This document shows positions 1-12,500 of a stretch of DNA of 64,000 bases, piece after piece. The notes under the pieces are model-generated. The model was not told the origin of the DNA and did no database searches. It worked only from the letters and a program-made list of their open reading frames with translations. Numbering within the stretch: position 1 is the first letter of the stretch; each line of letters begins with the position of its first letter. The position numbers and the translations under genes were made by a program. The DNA is from Bombyx mori (taxonomy: Eukaryota; Arthropoda; Insecta; Lepidoptera; Bombycidae). Where the stretch lies: assembly GCF_030269925.1 (NCBI RefSeq), contig NC_085129.1, positions 15,925,501 through 15,989,500 of the forward strand, written 5' to 3'.

Positions 1-90
1 TCAGGTTTGAGCCCCGTGAGCTCGCCTACCAGTTAAGGTTACGCTGAAATAGCCTCTCAAGGCTATCTTAGGTAGACAAAAAAAGGAAAA
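1..90 (+). repeat. 3' tail of retroposon family 2
   Basis: Begins inside the repeat (ggtttgagccccgtgagctc) and ends with the typical aggctatc...ggtaga tail and A-rich run. The same tail recurs at 4514-4605, 30125-30205 and 31757-31840, and in reverse at 17466-17690, 23010-23230, 24580-24800 and 59254-59450. It is probably the 3' end of a LINE. Confidence 0.75.
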
Positions 91-147
91 TCGATGACAC
101 CGTCCTGTTAATCTAAATGTCTTAAGTCAATTTCTCTCTCATTTCAG

Positions 148-1237
148 AGAATCGGTGTGCCCCTGGAGGGTTTCGTGCGGGTCCAGTTGAACATGAAGGT
201 AGACCGCGCTCCGGGGATCACTGTCAACAACATTGACAAGTTCCCTGACATGATCTTCCCGGTCATGTGGCTCGAGGAAGTGAGTACACTGAACATTTAG
301 TTGAAAGTGTTTGCTTCTGGATTATTCCACTGTCCTGACTATTTCTCCTGCAAACGTAATCCGTGTGTTCCGATGTATCTTTACGGCCGTGACACCCTCC
401 TAACGTCACAGGATCCTTCCACGAAACTAATAACCCCTAAAGGGCGGGACACTCTCCTTGAACGTTGCATGAGCTCCATGACTTCCACCATTTGTCTCCA
501 AACGGGCGGCGACGCTATCGCTGTGATAGTCAGGACCATCCTCACACACTAGTCCACTGCACGGGGCAGCTGATTACTAATTATCTATTTTGGGAGGTTT
601 AACAACAAAAGGAAGATCTTCCACCGAGCGGTTGATATTGTTCGGTAGATCGACGGCCCGAATGTTGTTGTTCGGAACTTGTATATATGCAGGCTTATCT
701 TGAAAATGACGTAAGCATCAGGCATATGTCAAATATCGTGTGCCATATGATAGCTACCCACCACATCCTTAAACCTCGTTCCGTTTCCAGGGTATACCGG
801 AGGTGACGACGCCAATATGGCGTTGGATATATCTGGCCACGACGGTCGGACCGGTAGCCGGACCGGCACTGACATACTCCATGATCGCGGGAGGCCTCTT
901 GACGTTAGCTGTGATCTTCATACGCGCGTACAAGCGCTTCGTATTGGGACAAAACTCGTTAGAAATCATAGACGTGAGCCGCGACACCTTCCGGAGGGGC
1001 TCCACGATCATCCTGAGTAGTTCGATATTGTTGCCGACGTCGTACCGACCTTTGAACAAGACGACCAGCTGTAACGAGCTCGTGTATGTCGGCACCCAGG
1101 TCAGCAGAAGCTTCGAGAACTTGAGAAAGAAACGAAGTGATTTCGTGAAAGCAACTTTCAGTGAAATCGAGAGGGAAAGTTTGTTGAACTCCAATAACAC
1201 GTTTATAATGTCTGAAAATAGTAAAATTAATAGTTAG
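148..1237 (+). CDS. CD36/scavenger receptor class B, C-terminal part (two exons)
   Basis: Partial gene entering from the left. Exon 148-279 follows a pyrimidine-rich acceptor (ctctcatttcag) and ends at a gtgagt donor. Exon 791-1237 follows ttccag and runs to TAG at 1235-1237. Both joins are phase 0. The first exon encodes RIGVPLEGFVRVQLNM and later FPDMIFPVMWLEE, typical of the distal ectodomain of the CD36 family (SNMP, croquemort, emp). The second begins GIPEV and then has a hydrophobic helix (about YSMIAGGLLTLAVIFI) followed by basic RAYKRFVLG, the family's second membrane span and cytoplasmic junction. Family members bind lipids, oxidised lipoproteins, carotenoids or pheromones at the cell surface. 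The tail after the helix is about 100 residues, much longer than usual for the family. Which member this is cannot be told from the C terminus. A possible poly(A) signal AATAAA lies at 2050-2055. Confidence 0.88.
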
Positions 1238-3070
1238 ATATTTGTAATTGTACTGTGTGTGATGTTGGCAGTATTTTCAGTTACCGGTTTTATTTTTTTA
1301 TTTTTGTGAGATTGAATGTTGGTTGATCATGGATAATCTGCAGACGTATGTTTGGACCGCACCGGAAACCCACAGCGACTGGCAAAAACCTCTTTGGGCA
1401 TACATTTTATCCTGTTCTGAGAATCGTGTCACAGATACAACACTCACGAATTGAATTTCACAATTTCTACTGTATTTTCAATATACAGAACTTCCACCTT
1501 AACTCTGAACTTGATATCGACGCTTTGAAGTCAATGGTGTAATAGTTACCGCTCAGTTATGCTATAAATAGTTGCCAATGATTACACAAAAATAATATTA
1601 TAAATACACCAACATTCCTCTACAATGAGATCGGTATAATCGTCCTACGCGTTTCTATATAAAAACCTTAATATATTATGTACATACGAGCAATGTGCGA
1701 GAGAGATGTTACATATAATTAGGGAAAGAAACAATCTATGAGATTACCTTGTCGGGATGTGAAATAGTATAACTGTTTTACATAAAAATGGCTATGAAAA
1801 TCTCATCGGATATTAATGGCTGTCAAATTTTACACGAAGCCTATCGCCCAGGGTACTTATTATTAATATTATTTCAATTCGCGCATCAGGTTACAATTGG
1901 CAACCTAAATATACTTAAAACTTTTTGTTGATGTCATTATATGGTTGCTAGCTCACAGACTATATGGTCAAAATCAAACGTTAAATGCGTGTTATATTAA
2001 GCCGACTACAATTTCCTTCGCGGTTATTCAGGGATAATTATTTGGAAATAATAAAATGGAAGGATCTAATCTGTAAGTAAAATGTTATTAATGAAATAAG
2101 CAGATATCATTCTCACAGCACATCATACTCTGTTCGACAGTTTTACTGAATAATTTGTAGTAACGCTGTCATCGGGCAAAGCCAGCCATTATTTTGAGTA
2201 TCTTGCCACGCCCGTGTACTGCGACGCCTTGACTTTATATAAATATTGTTATTGTGATATTTTAATTTTAATATTATATGAATTGAAACGAGGTCTCGTT
2301 GAAGCAATGTAAATATTAAAAATATGATTACACTTTCCTTGTAGATTATGAAATGTATTAGCAGTAATATTCATTAGTAAAGAAGAGGGTGAAACTGAAT
2401 TAAAAAACACCAATCCGCAACAAACTACCCCCGCACCGCAATAAGCACCCGTACTGTAAAAGTAATGATTGTAAAAGCTCGCAGATATAAAGCAGATTAC
2501 GAATGTGTGGGTAGATAGAATTTCACGGTGATAAAATTATGGTAGAACAAGGTATTTTGTCTAAAGAATTGCGCATAATATTGTTCTCCCGAATTTGTTG
2601 GGTGAATACGTAAAGTGGCCACACTCCCAAAACTTGTCTAATATACCGATGTTTAGATAACGCTTTTTATAAGAAACAACACGGGATGATTCCTTGACAT
2701 ACAGACGAACACTTCGCTTCAACGGGGCCGATGCTCAAGTAATATAACGGGCGAGGAGTCGACTCGGAGGGAACACAAAGAAATGTATTTCAGAAGTATT
2801 TGGTCGTATGTTTGATTTAAGTATAACTTGACCTCTAAGGACCGTGTCATGGCCCAGGAAGCTTTCATTTTGAATGACGTGACCACTATTTAGAACTTGT
2901 TCTAGTGCGATTATTCACTTAAATAACGTAACGTAACATTTCTGAAGAAATATTAGCTCGTGGAACGGAAGACACAGAGGGCTCTGTGGATTTTATTGGG
3001 AAGAAAACTGCGTTTATAGTTTTATATCAGGTGTTATTTTTGCCAAGTACCATCAAACCTGGAACTATTT
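1238..3070. other. AT-rich 3' flank of the CD36-like gene, no gene seen
   Basis: Presumably 3' untranslated region up to about 2075, if the AATAAA at 2050 is used, then intergenic. No repeat family or reading frame was recognised. Confidence 0.5.
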
Positions 3071-3319
3071 TACTGGTGGTAGGACCTCTTGTGAGTCCGC
3101 GCGGGTAGGTACCACCGCCTTACCTATTTCTGCCGTGAAGCAGTAATGCGTTTCGATCTGAAGGGTAGGGCAGCCGTTGTAACTATACTGAGACCTTGGA
3201 ACTTATATCTCAAGGTGGGTGGCGCATTTACGTTGCAGATGTCTATGGGCTCCAGTAATCACTTAACACCAGGTGGGCTGTGAGCTCGTCCACCCATTTA
3301 AGCAATAACAAAAAAATAA
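3071..3319 (+). repeat. Bm1-like SINE, headless copy
   Basis: Starts at actggtggtaggacctcttg and ends ccacccatttaagcaataac plus an A-run. It contains the core gtgaagcagtaatgcgtttc and ttacgttgcagatgtctatg. The tRNA-like head is missing. Confidence 0.85.
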
Positions 3320-4404
3320 ACAAACCACGGAATGAACATCTCATTTCAGTGTTTTCACATCGATTGACGTCCTACTTCGGACGAAGTTCGTAAGAAGTGG
3401 TTAGCGGTAAACAGCAGTCTCGATGTCCCCTGTCATTACCAATGTCCACGAGGGTCCCCATTATTAATACTTTATCTACTTCAAAACAGAAGGAACGAAA
3501 GTTTGACGGGTCTAAAGTCGTCGGTAATATAGTCAACTGACAGTGAAACGTTTATTTTTGCTTGACACGACTCGTACATACGACCTTTTGACTTCGCAGA
3601 TGCATTGAATATAGCGTGTGTTATAAGAATTTAGTTAATGTCACATTTCAATGAGTGTTATGAATATTTTGCTATGATATCCAACGTAAAACGCGAAACT
3701 ATAAGTACACGGAGAGCTCCTTCTGCTGTGGTGACACAGCCAACAGTGAAACGGATTGTGATTAATAAGCAAAATGCTAAATTGGATTGCGAAATATAAC
3801 GTAACACTTATTGGAATGTAATAAAGATATTTTATTTAGATTCAAAATGGAAACTCAAGTAATTCGTCACCGGCTCTGAACTTTAGGTACAGATTCCGAA
3901 TGAGATCTAGATACACTTTTGTGTGAAGATAAATGTTTTCAAGGTTTTCAAACCTATCCAGAATAATTCCTAAGCTTTGAATCTAAATATGATATCATTA
4001 AATAAATAATTAGCTCATATAAAGCTTTAAATTGAAGACTAGAAAGTTAATATAACGCGAAAATTAAATGCCATCAGAAAGACGCGTCTTTTTTTCAATA
4101 AAATGAATACGAACTCTGTACATTTAATTGAAAAAAAAATATCAACTCTGGTATTTTTTTCGCGTTTTATTAAATATATTTTACGGATAAAAACTCTTAT
4201 GTAATTAATATATACATTCCACTAGTGTTAGAGGCAGGGTGACCATAAACTGTAGCTATAGGGAACTAATGTTTAGAGGAACGATTTTTGTAAATAGTAC
4301 TTTTAAGAAGACACTTATATTTTGTATTAAATGTTACAATGCATACTTAAACAAATAAATACTGATATTACGATACCTATTGTTTGATTTGGTGCTAAAA
4401 AGAC

Positions 4405-4605
4405 GATAAGTCGAGCGCGACCCACTGAGATCTTTTCAGTGGGTCGCGTTTCCGATCCGGTGGTAGATTCTGCGAAGCACGGCTCTTGCTAGGGTTCGTG
4501 TTAGCAACAACGTCAGGTTTGAGACCCGTGAGCTCACCTACTAGTTAAGGTTACACTGATATGATCTCTCTAGAGTCTAGACCATCAGCTTAGATAGGAA
4601 AAAGA
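4405..4605 (+). repeat. Retroposon family 2, 3' part
   Basis: Contains cccactgagatcttttcagtgg (a self-complementary arm pair), tccgatccggtggtagattc and the tail gagacccgtgagctcaccta, ending in an A-rich stretch. Confidence 0.75.
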
Positions 4606-5058
4606 AAAAATGGCCGGAGCGTCCGGCGCTGCGCTGGCGTCCCCGGACGAGCGGGATCCGAATAAATCAAACAACTTCCGGAGCCTAAAAATTATTTTTA
4701 TTTTGACTAGCAAAAATTATGCCGTTTCTTTTATGTATAATCTTGAAATTCCTTACGAACTAAACAAGCACGGTTTTAATATTATAGTATACTATGAAAT
4801 GGACATTTTTTTTTATTGACTATACTTATTATTCTTAGAAATGACGGATTTTTTAAAAAAAAAAAAATTATCTTACATGGCTTTACATTGTGTCTTTATC
4901 TCGGTAGGAAACAAACTGTAACAATTGTTAGATTTGAGCAAGGGGTTGCGTGTCGGAAGCCGAACAATTAATAACAAACAACAAGGGATGAGCTGACCCC
5001 ACTATAGCACAAAACTGACAGACACGGTCATCCCCGAGCACGACAACCATCGAATTAA

Positions 5059-5366
5059 CCCTTAGAGCGCGAGCCATCGATACATCGACGAGCAATGTGT
5101 ATAAAGTGCTTAGCGTCGGAATACCGACTATTGCGCAGTTTTTTTACAGGTATTACGTATCGACGTGTACGGACGTGTCTTAACGCACGCACGTATAATG
5201 GTCTTATTATGTTAATAACATTTATAAATAACCAAAATTGTTTTGCTGTGAATTTAGCATTGATTTTTGTTTTTTTTTTAAATAAAAAGTTTTGTATACT
5301 ACTTTTTTTCAAAAATCCTTTTGCAATTTCTGCAATATATGTGTAAATAAGCTCAGCGCTAAAGGG
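5059..5366. mobile_element. piggyBac-like short inverted-repeat element (308 bp)
   Basis: The left end reads CCCTTAGAGCGC and the right end, on the opposite strand, CCCTTTAGCGCTG. Each is flanked by TTAA (5055-5058 and 5367-5370), the target duplication used by piggyBac transposons, whose ends begin CCC. A subterminal palindrome gtcggaataccgac lies near 5115. No transposase is encoded; the short open frames inside are not recognisable. Confidence 0.65.
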
Positions 5367-5669
5367 TTAAGTAGTAATAAGTAATCGTAAAAAATCCGTC
5401 TTCCAACAACAGCTCGTAAATGAGAAGTGAAACCGAAGCACAACATAAGTGTACAACTACGCGAAGGTTGGCAATCCATTGTTCTCTGAATCGTTCGGGT
5501 CGGCGTCGTTTTGTGTGTTGACTAGTGTAGTGGGAGTCGCCCCGGGGTATCAGCGAACTACAACGCAGCTGCACGATCGTGTTTAATTACATCGCAATGA
5601 CAACTTTGTATGTGGTCAATACGAAGTTTCACTAAAAATGAAGTATTTTTTCACAAAATAAATATTGAT

Positions 5670-5917
5670 CAGCCTTTCCCAAAGTGGGCGATAACGCCCC
5701 CTTGTGGGCGCTGCAGGCCTAGCGGGGTGCGGTAATAGACCCAGAATAAAATGGGGGCGTTGTGTAAAGGCTTGGGAGGCGATTTGTAATTTCATCTATG
5801 AGGACTCTTAGACACCGACAGAGCTATAGGTTTTTAAGTAAGTAGAAAAAATTGGGGCGCTATAAAATTATTTATGCTCAAAGTGGGCAGTAGACAAAAT
5901 AAGTTTGGGAGCCACTG
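5670..5917. mobile_element. hAT-like MITE (248 bp)
   Basis: The ends are CAGCCTTTCCCAAAGTGGG on the left and CAGTGGCTCCCAAACTTATT on the opposite strand at the right, the CAG-starting, CCCAAA-containing pattern of hAT elements. They are flanked by atattgat (5662-5669) and atatagat (5918-5925), 7 of 8 identical, consistent with an 8-base duplication. The interior is noncoding. Confidence 0.65.
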
Positions 5918-5999
5918 ATATAGATGGAGGCTAACAATGACAGTGCCACTCGGCGGAGTACTAGTTAATTGTTCCTTTTTTTAATGTTTCCTGACGTTA

Positions 6000-8900
6000 C
6001 CTCTCATAACTTTACAGAACCTTCTCGAAGCTCTCGGGATGTGGTCGCAGCTCCGAACGATTCAGTTTTGAATAAGTTATTTAAAATACTACTAAATTTT
6101 AAATTACAAAGTATATTTATATATGTTTTTAATACTTATTTATAATATATATAAAAAAAGTGTTTATTTTCTCACCACATTTCATTTTACGTATATCGTT
6201 TTATTTTAAATCGTATATTTAATTCACAGATCAATTCATACAATAGTTTGAGGACTTCTTTTTTTTTAAATGAAAAATCTCAGTTTTGAAATTAATTTCA
6301 AAATCGTTTTGTGGACATGTCAGTGTCAGTGTCGGTGGCCTCTCGCTCGCGTTACAAGTCTCAATCAAAGTTTTACTTGCGCTGTGTGTTTCTTTAGGTA
6401 CCACTAAACTGCTAATATCACATATCTTATAAATACAGTACGTATTCATTATATATCCGTCGTCGGCGGGTAGTTTCATGCCGCACGCGTGAGGCTCATG
6501 AGGCCGTCTGCTTGAAATAAAGTTTACGTCGCCGCGTTACAACAAGTAGCTTACTTGTAAAGCACCCAGAGCTTTCTTTCGAATTGACAGTAATTTCAAC
6601 ACTGAGATCGTTAGTTTGAGTGAGCGACATAAAATGATTAGTTTCGAACTTGAAGTAGTTTGTGACAATGGACAACAGCAAAGTCCGGGGCATCAGAGTT
6701 CTGTCCGAACGGACGTAAGTGTTCATTGTCACAATTAGAGTAACACGAGGCGCGTGGCTCGAAGGTCCGCGAGTCGGGGCCGGTTAGCGCCCACGGCCCC
6801 CGGCGGCGGATGACTCCACCTGTGGTGTGGTCGCTGGACAACAGCCCGCTTCACTCAATATGTATTTCAGCTCAAACCTTTGTCCTCCGAAGTTAACACG
6901 ATAAAAAATATTGTACTACTTTTATTTTCAAAAGAAAATACGTATATATATAAAATATTCCATTATTTTATGATCGACGCGGCAGATAAGATCACTTTGT
7001 TTCAATTTCAATCTTACCATCGCCGACGATGTCACTTGAATCGAAAATCACAACTACTCACTCGTCTATTGCCGTTGCAATAGTTCAATAAGCAACCGCT
7101 CTGCCGCAAAAATTGAAAAAAAAATTGTGACAGTGGCATCTGTCAAAACTATCACGTTGACAGTTGGAATTACATCAGGTCTGTGCACTTGTTGCGTGCC
7201 GGACGCCTCAGAACACACGACGCAGTCACTTATATTGAATAAGCAATTTTCTACCAAATTTAGACTCGATTTTAATGATTAATTTTCATTTATACTCGAT
7301 GATTTTCAATTCAAGTCACACCGCTACAATAAAAATGTCAATTGTAGATTAACGAAACGTATACATTCTGATAATACTATTAATTTCCGTATACAAACAT
7401 TTGAACAGAGTTGTCTGTGTGTGCGGAGGCGGGGGGCGGGTCCCGCGGCGTGTCCCCTGCCGGAGGGCGGGGGGTCCCTCTAAACTCTGGTAGGTAACTT
7501 CGGACACTCAACAGAACGAGTACATATTTTGTAATTAGGTGTTATTCATAATATCGCCTTGTAGTACTCTGTTTAACAACATTAGCCAATGAACAATCAA
7601 AGCTGACAATGATTCAATAAAGTTGTATGGTTGAGTGGGGACGCACAGACACGCCGTGAGCTCGGCTGCACCACATGAAATATTATTACAAAACAAGTTT
7701 GTTTAATTAATGTTAATGATGAACAGACATTATAGCTTATGACAGTCAAGCAAGACAACCCTAATATTGACAGTGTCAATAAATAGTCACCGTCCTATTC
7801 GCGTGAGCTGGGCAACTCTATGAACCCCCTTCATTATTAACATTCAATTAAATCATTCGTATAACAAAACTAATAACTAATATGGCTGCTAGAAAAAAAT
7901 ATACACAATTTGAGTATATTAAAAACCTACACTGTACACGTTAAATAAATACTTGAATCTTGTCTATGGACGGTATTGTTTTATCTGTGGTAGTTAAAAA
8001 AAATATTTGCGACATCTATGGGGAACCGTTTCGTGTTTGATTCCACCATAGACATTCCTGTTGGAGCGGAGGCAACATTAACAGACGCACGCGGACCACA
8101 CTCGCGACAAACTGTCCCGGTTTCAAGAGCTGACACCCGGGGTGGCCGCGCTGTGGGAGTGTTGGCAGTCTGACAGTCCCCCTGGTGGCCTCCTGGCACA
8201 CCATGACAACCTGTTGCATCGGGAGCGCCGCGCCCGCATCAGAATGTTAATGTTGCTTTAGTACTTTCGTAAACCTATTTCGTTGCGTTGGGCCGCCGGT
8301 CCGGTAGACGTGTGCCGAACCAGTTCTGCACAAGCGTTGTGTTTTTATTTTATGTGAAACGGTATCAGGTCGGCGGACGGACCTCACGGCGCGGAGCACG
8401 GCGGATGTCACTGGACCGACAGGATACATCGGATAAGCGACTAGCGGATGACGCAGGCCTCGCGGCCGGTTCAAACGCGACTGTCATGACAACGATGAGG
8501 TCAATAAAATGAAGTATGTCTGAATGACTATCTGTAAGGATGCAGTGGACGCGCGACGGCCGGCACCGACAGAGCGCCCACTCATTCTTGTATTTTATTA
8601 TTTTTATGCGAGCGCGCAGTATAGAGCTTCGGTAGTTCCGCCGGCGCGTCCTACATTGCTACTTCGGTTCGTCGGACAGTCGCGCTCTGGGCCGGTCGCA
8701 CGCGGCGCCTATGGCCCGCGGACATCATGGACACACGCGCGGCGCGAGCCCGCGGCCGCGGGAACACAACTGACTATTGTAATCACAACCAGAGCGCAAA
8801 TTGACAAAACGAAGATGGTCCGGCGCCGCACGGTGTGGCCCAATGGCCGCAGCGGGCGGCGCCGGGAGAGAGTCGTATACAGAAAACTTTACATACATTT

Positions 8901-9576
8901 ATACATTTCATTTTGTTACAGAAAGAAGCGAGTCTCCCTTTAAATAATTTACTTTTAGTTTTAAAATATTACATCATACATCGAGGTATCGTTTACGTAT
9001 ACGCGGTGGCCGCACGGAGCCGCGGCCGGCACTGCCACTGTCACTGGCAGTGTCGGCGCGACTCCGCACTCACTAACACTAGAACTAACTACGGTATACT
9101 GATCAGTTATTTAATGTCTTTTATTTTATTATAATTAATAAGAACATTGTGACAATTGTCCGGCGAGCCCGCACGCACGCACGCACGCCCGCATGCACGC
9201 ACGCATTTCGCACGCACGCACGTACCTTACACGCACGCACGCACTCACGCAGTCACGCACGCACGTACGCACGCACGCACGGCCGCGGGTGGAACTATCG
9301 CTGAACTCTAAGCTGCATAGCGCACGAGCTCCTGGCCGACTTGTCTTGTAAAATTACAAATATAATTATAAACAGCAACGAGTTATCACAAATTAGAAAT
9401 GTTTTCTTCCCACGGCTGGAAGCGCCAGTCGCCCGGGGGCAGCGCCGCATCAGGCAGACTTCAACGATATTTCCACACGAGTACAAAACTGCAGGTTATA
9501 ATTTAATACTGAGGTTACAATCTGCAGTCGGTACCGACGGCGCCGGTCCCCCGGTCCCCCCGGTCCTCGCGCCCCC
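6000..9576. other. Intergenic or PKNOX 3' untranslated region, partly GC-rich
   Basis: 6000-7400 is AT-rich with a GC-rich patch at 6700-6850. 7420-7480 and 8050-9080 are strongly GC/CpG-rich. Open frames at 8524-8943 and 7981-8219 have arginine-rich compositions expected by chance in GC-rich DNA and match no family I know. Part may be transcribed as the 3' untranslated region of PKNOX, but no poly(A) site could be chosen. Confidence 0.35.
9168..9290. repeat. (CACG)n microsatellite
   Basis: About 120 bases of imperfect cacgcacg tandem repeat with occasional cgcatt, ccttac and tcacgcag interruptions. It lies in the GC-rich stretch just beyond the PKNOX stop codon, possibly in its 3' untranslated region. 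Confidence 0.9.
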
Positions 9577-12500
9577 TCAGTGCATGCTGTGCACGGAGTA
9601 CGCGTCGCCGTCCTCCGGCCGCTCGTCCCCGGACTGGTCCGCGTCCTGGTCCTCATCCTCGGAGGAGGACAGGAGCCCTGCGGCAGTAGAATCCACAATT
9701 CAAATCAACTAAACACATTTTTTTTTAAAATTCGTAACTTTTCGAGAAATACGAAAAATAATTTCGAGACGGCGACCGTCGATAAGTAAGCAACTTCGCC
9801 AGGAACAAAGTCTTTTACATTATATCAGTATGGGTGGTTCCGGATGTTCTTACATTAACTAGTCCTAAGTTTTACTAATCATCTAAGTCTGTCCTGCCTA
9901 TTGCTGCCGTGAAGCAGTAATGCGTTTCGGTTTGAAGGGTGGGGCAGCCGTTGTAACTATACTTGAGACCTTAGAACTTATATCTCAAGATGGGTGGCAC
10001 ATTTACGTTGTGGATGTGTATGGGCTCCAGTAACCACTTAAAACCAGGTGGGCTGTGAGCTCGTCCACACATCTAAGCAACAAAAAAAAAAAACAAAAAA
10101 ACAAATTGTTGTCAGGGAGTGTGTTATATAGAGAAGGGAGACCGACCGGCCGCGAGCTGCGGGCTGGACAGCGCGTCGCTCCAGTGCCGCCTGCTCGCGC
10201 CGGAGCCACTCCTGCTCTTCTTTCCACCTTCAACAATGACAAATCAAACATAAGCACGCACTAGATACGCTCGCGAGGTACAGTCTGCACAAGCGGACGG
10301 GTCCCGGGTGTGCAGGAGCCCTCAACACTTACCAGGCTTGTCGGAGCAGTCCAGCATGGGCTGCAGGATGCGGCGTCTGGCGTTGATGAACCAGTTGTTG
10401 ACCTGCAGGAGCGTGAGGCGGGTCTGCGCCGCGAGGGACCGCTTCTCCTCCTCCGTGGGGTAGGGGTGCTGCAGAACAAGCATGGATACAGAAGACTGGT
10501 CGTTGAATACTAATGAGGTTCTGATGGGTGGGGGCGCGGGGGGGCGGTGCTCACCACGAGGTGCTGGAAGAGCCAGGCCCGCATAGCCTGCGTGGCGTGG
10601 CGGGGCAGCACTCCGCGCTTGGAGCCCTCCTCCGCGTCGTCGTCGGGGGGCGGCGACCCCGACACCGACGAGCACGAGTTGTTAGAGTTGCCTCCTACAA
10701 CGAGACACCCACACATTAGTGAATATACTTCAGACGCTGTTAATGACAGGGACGGCGATTTGTCCGCCCGGCAGCCGGGGACGCGAGGTCCCTGCACCCT
10801 CCCAAGTTGTTAGGGTGAGCTACTTGCACCCATAGGCGGGGGGACCGCGACGCGACGGCAGGTTCACAGGCGGCCCTCGGACGGACGTAGGGGGAGGCCA
10901 CTAGATGGTAGTTGATATAATATTCAGATGGTGGTACCTGTGTAGGAGTCCGCGGGCAGCAGCGCGGCCCCGATCTGCCCGAGCGGCGTCGTCCCCTGCA
11001 CGATCAGGGACTGGGCTGGAATGAGGAGGTGCACTAGTGATTAAACAAAAATATTTTTTAATTTTGTAATTTACTGGAAAATATCATTTTAACTCGTTTA
11101 AGTGAAATCTGACATCAGAACTGTATTAAATTATTCGAATTAAATCATTGAACAATACATTTCTCTGTCTCTGTCTCAAAGGGGGTCTGGGCACACAACG
11201 TGAGGGTCCAGTGCGCGGCAAGTGCGGGGGTCGCAGCGGGGGTACTCACGCGGGTCACGGGGTGCGTAGGGCAGGTCGGCGAGGGCCGCGGGGGGCGCGA
11301 GCGGCGCGGGGGGCACGTACGGCGCCGCGCCCGGGGACTGCGCCACAACAACATAGCTATTCAATAATCCATTACGCATACACAACTAAGCAGAATGAGC
11401 GTCCTCGTCCGACACTTAGTTTTAAGTGATCATCAAAATTTTAAAGCGTCACAAAACTATGTCCTTGGAGCATGAGGTCGAAGCCATAAAATGAAGACAT
11501 CTGCTGTTTATCTGCTGATGTTCATGATGGGCTCAAGGGCTGCCTTGCCTCAGTCAACCAAATAATATCACAACATAGAACGTTTTGAAAAATCCGTTGA
11601 TGTGGCCCCCAGAGGCCGGTCCACGGACAACAGCGCGGTCAGGTTGCGGGCGTTATTACGAGTCACCTCGACCTCATCGCTCGAGGCTATCGGTGCCTTT
11701 TGTAATTCACTCGGACACCGCTTAATTTGAATGCTAAAGTTTCTCTTAATAATGTCTATGGCTGCTCAAGCCGGGAAGCATGAGCACACAAACTGAACAT
11801 ACATTTCATACCTGGTACTGGGGAGAGTTGGACGTGCTGGAGTGCTCCTCCAGGGACCCCGACAAGTTGTTGTTGCTCTCCATGCCACCTGAAAAGTGTA
11901 GTGAACACTGTCATCTTCTGGTCAACAGCCACTGGTGGCCACAATTGATATGGAAAACGAAATTTAAAAATCGATAAGCTATTGCATAGGATTTATCGCG
12001 GACTTTGAGCGCGGCGACCCAATCAAGAAATTCCGTAACGAAAATAAAACCTAACACCCCCCCACTCCGCCTGCCATGTAGCTCGCGTTCAACACATTCA
12101 CACGTTGCACTTGTGTACTGTTTGTGAATAAGCGCGCGGCGTGACGTCTCACTGCATGCGCATCATGAATAGTCTGCCCATCTCTCTCTCGCGCGGTCTA
12201 GCTTATGAGTGTGAAGGGGACAGTTAATGTTTTGCTTTTGTTAATGTTTATAAACATAACGTGGTCTTATTTTATTATTGTTTTAATATTAAACTATTAT
12301 TGTGTAATTATAATTGCATAAGTTGATAAGAAATGCTATGCAATAGCTTTACCGCGGCAGGCCCCGAGGACCACACGTGTTTTTTTAAAAAAACAATGTT
12401 ATGCCGGTACGAGTAGCGCCATCGGTCGTCAATTAGCAGAAACAAATATTGAAACTACTAGTACTATCGGAAATGTTCTGGAAATTCGTAGAGATGTCGT

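Noticed and set aside
769..1200. Long open frame on the minus strand opposite the CD36 exon
   Set aside because: It is a shadow of the real exon; the plus strand gives recognisable CD36-family sequence with correct splice sites.
8524..8943. 139-codon open frame, arginine-rich
   Set aside because: It lies in GC-rich DNA where stops are rare, shows no domain and has overlapping frames on the other strand; composition suggests chance.
9168..9290. CRISPR-like array of short repeats
   Set aside because: It is a simple (CACG)n microsatellite without unique spacers, in a eukaryotic genome.
10528..10813. Plus-strand open frames over the PKNOX homeobox exons
   Set aside because: Shadows of the minus-strand exons, which encode a clear TALE homeodomain.
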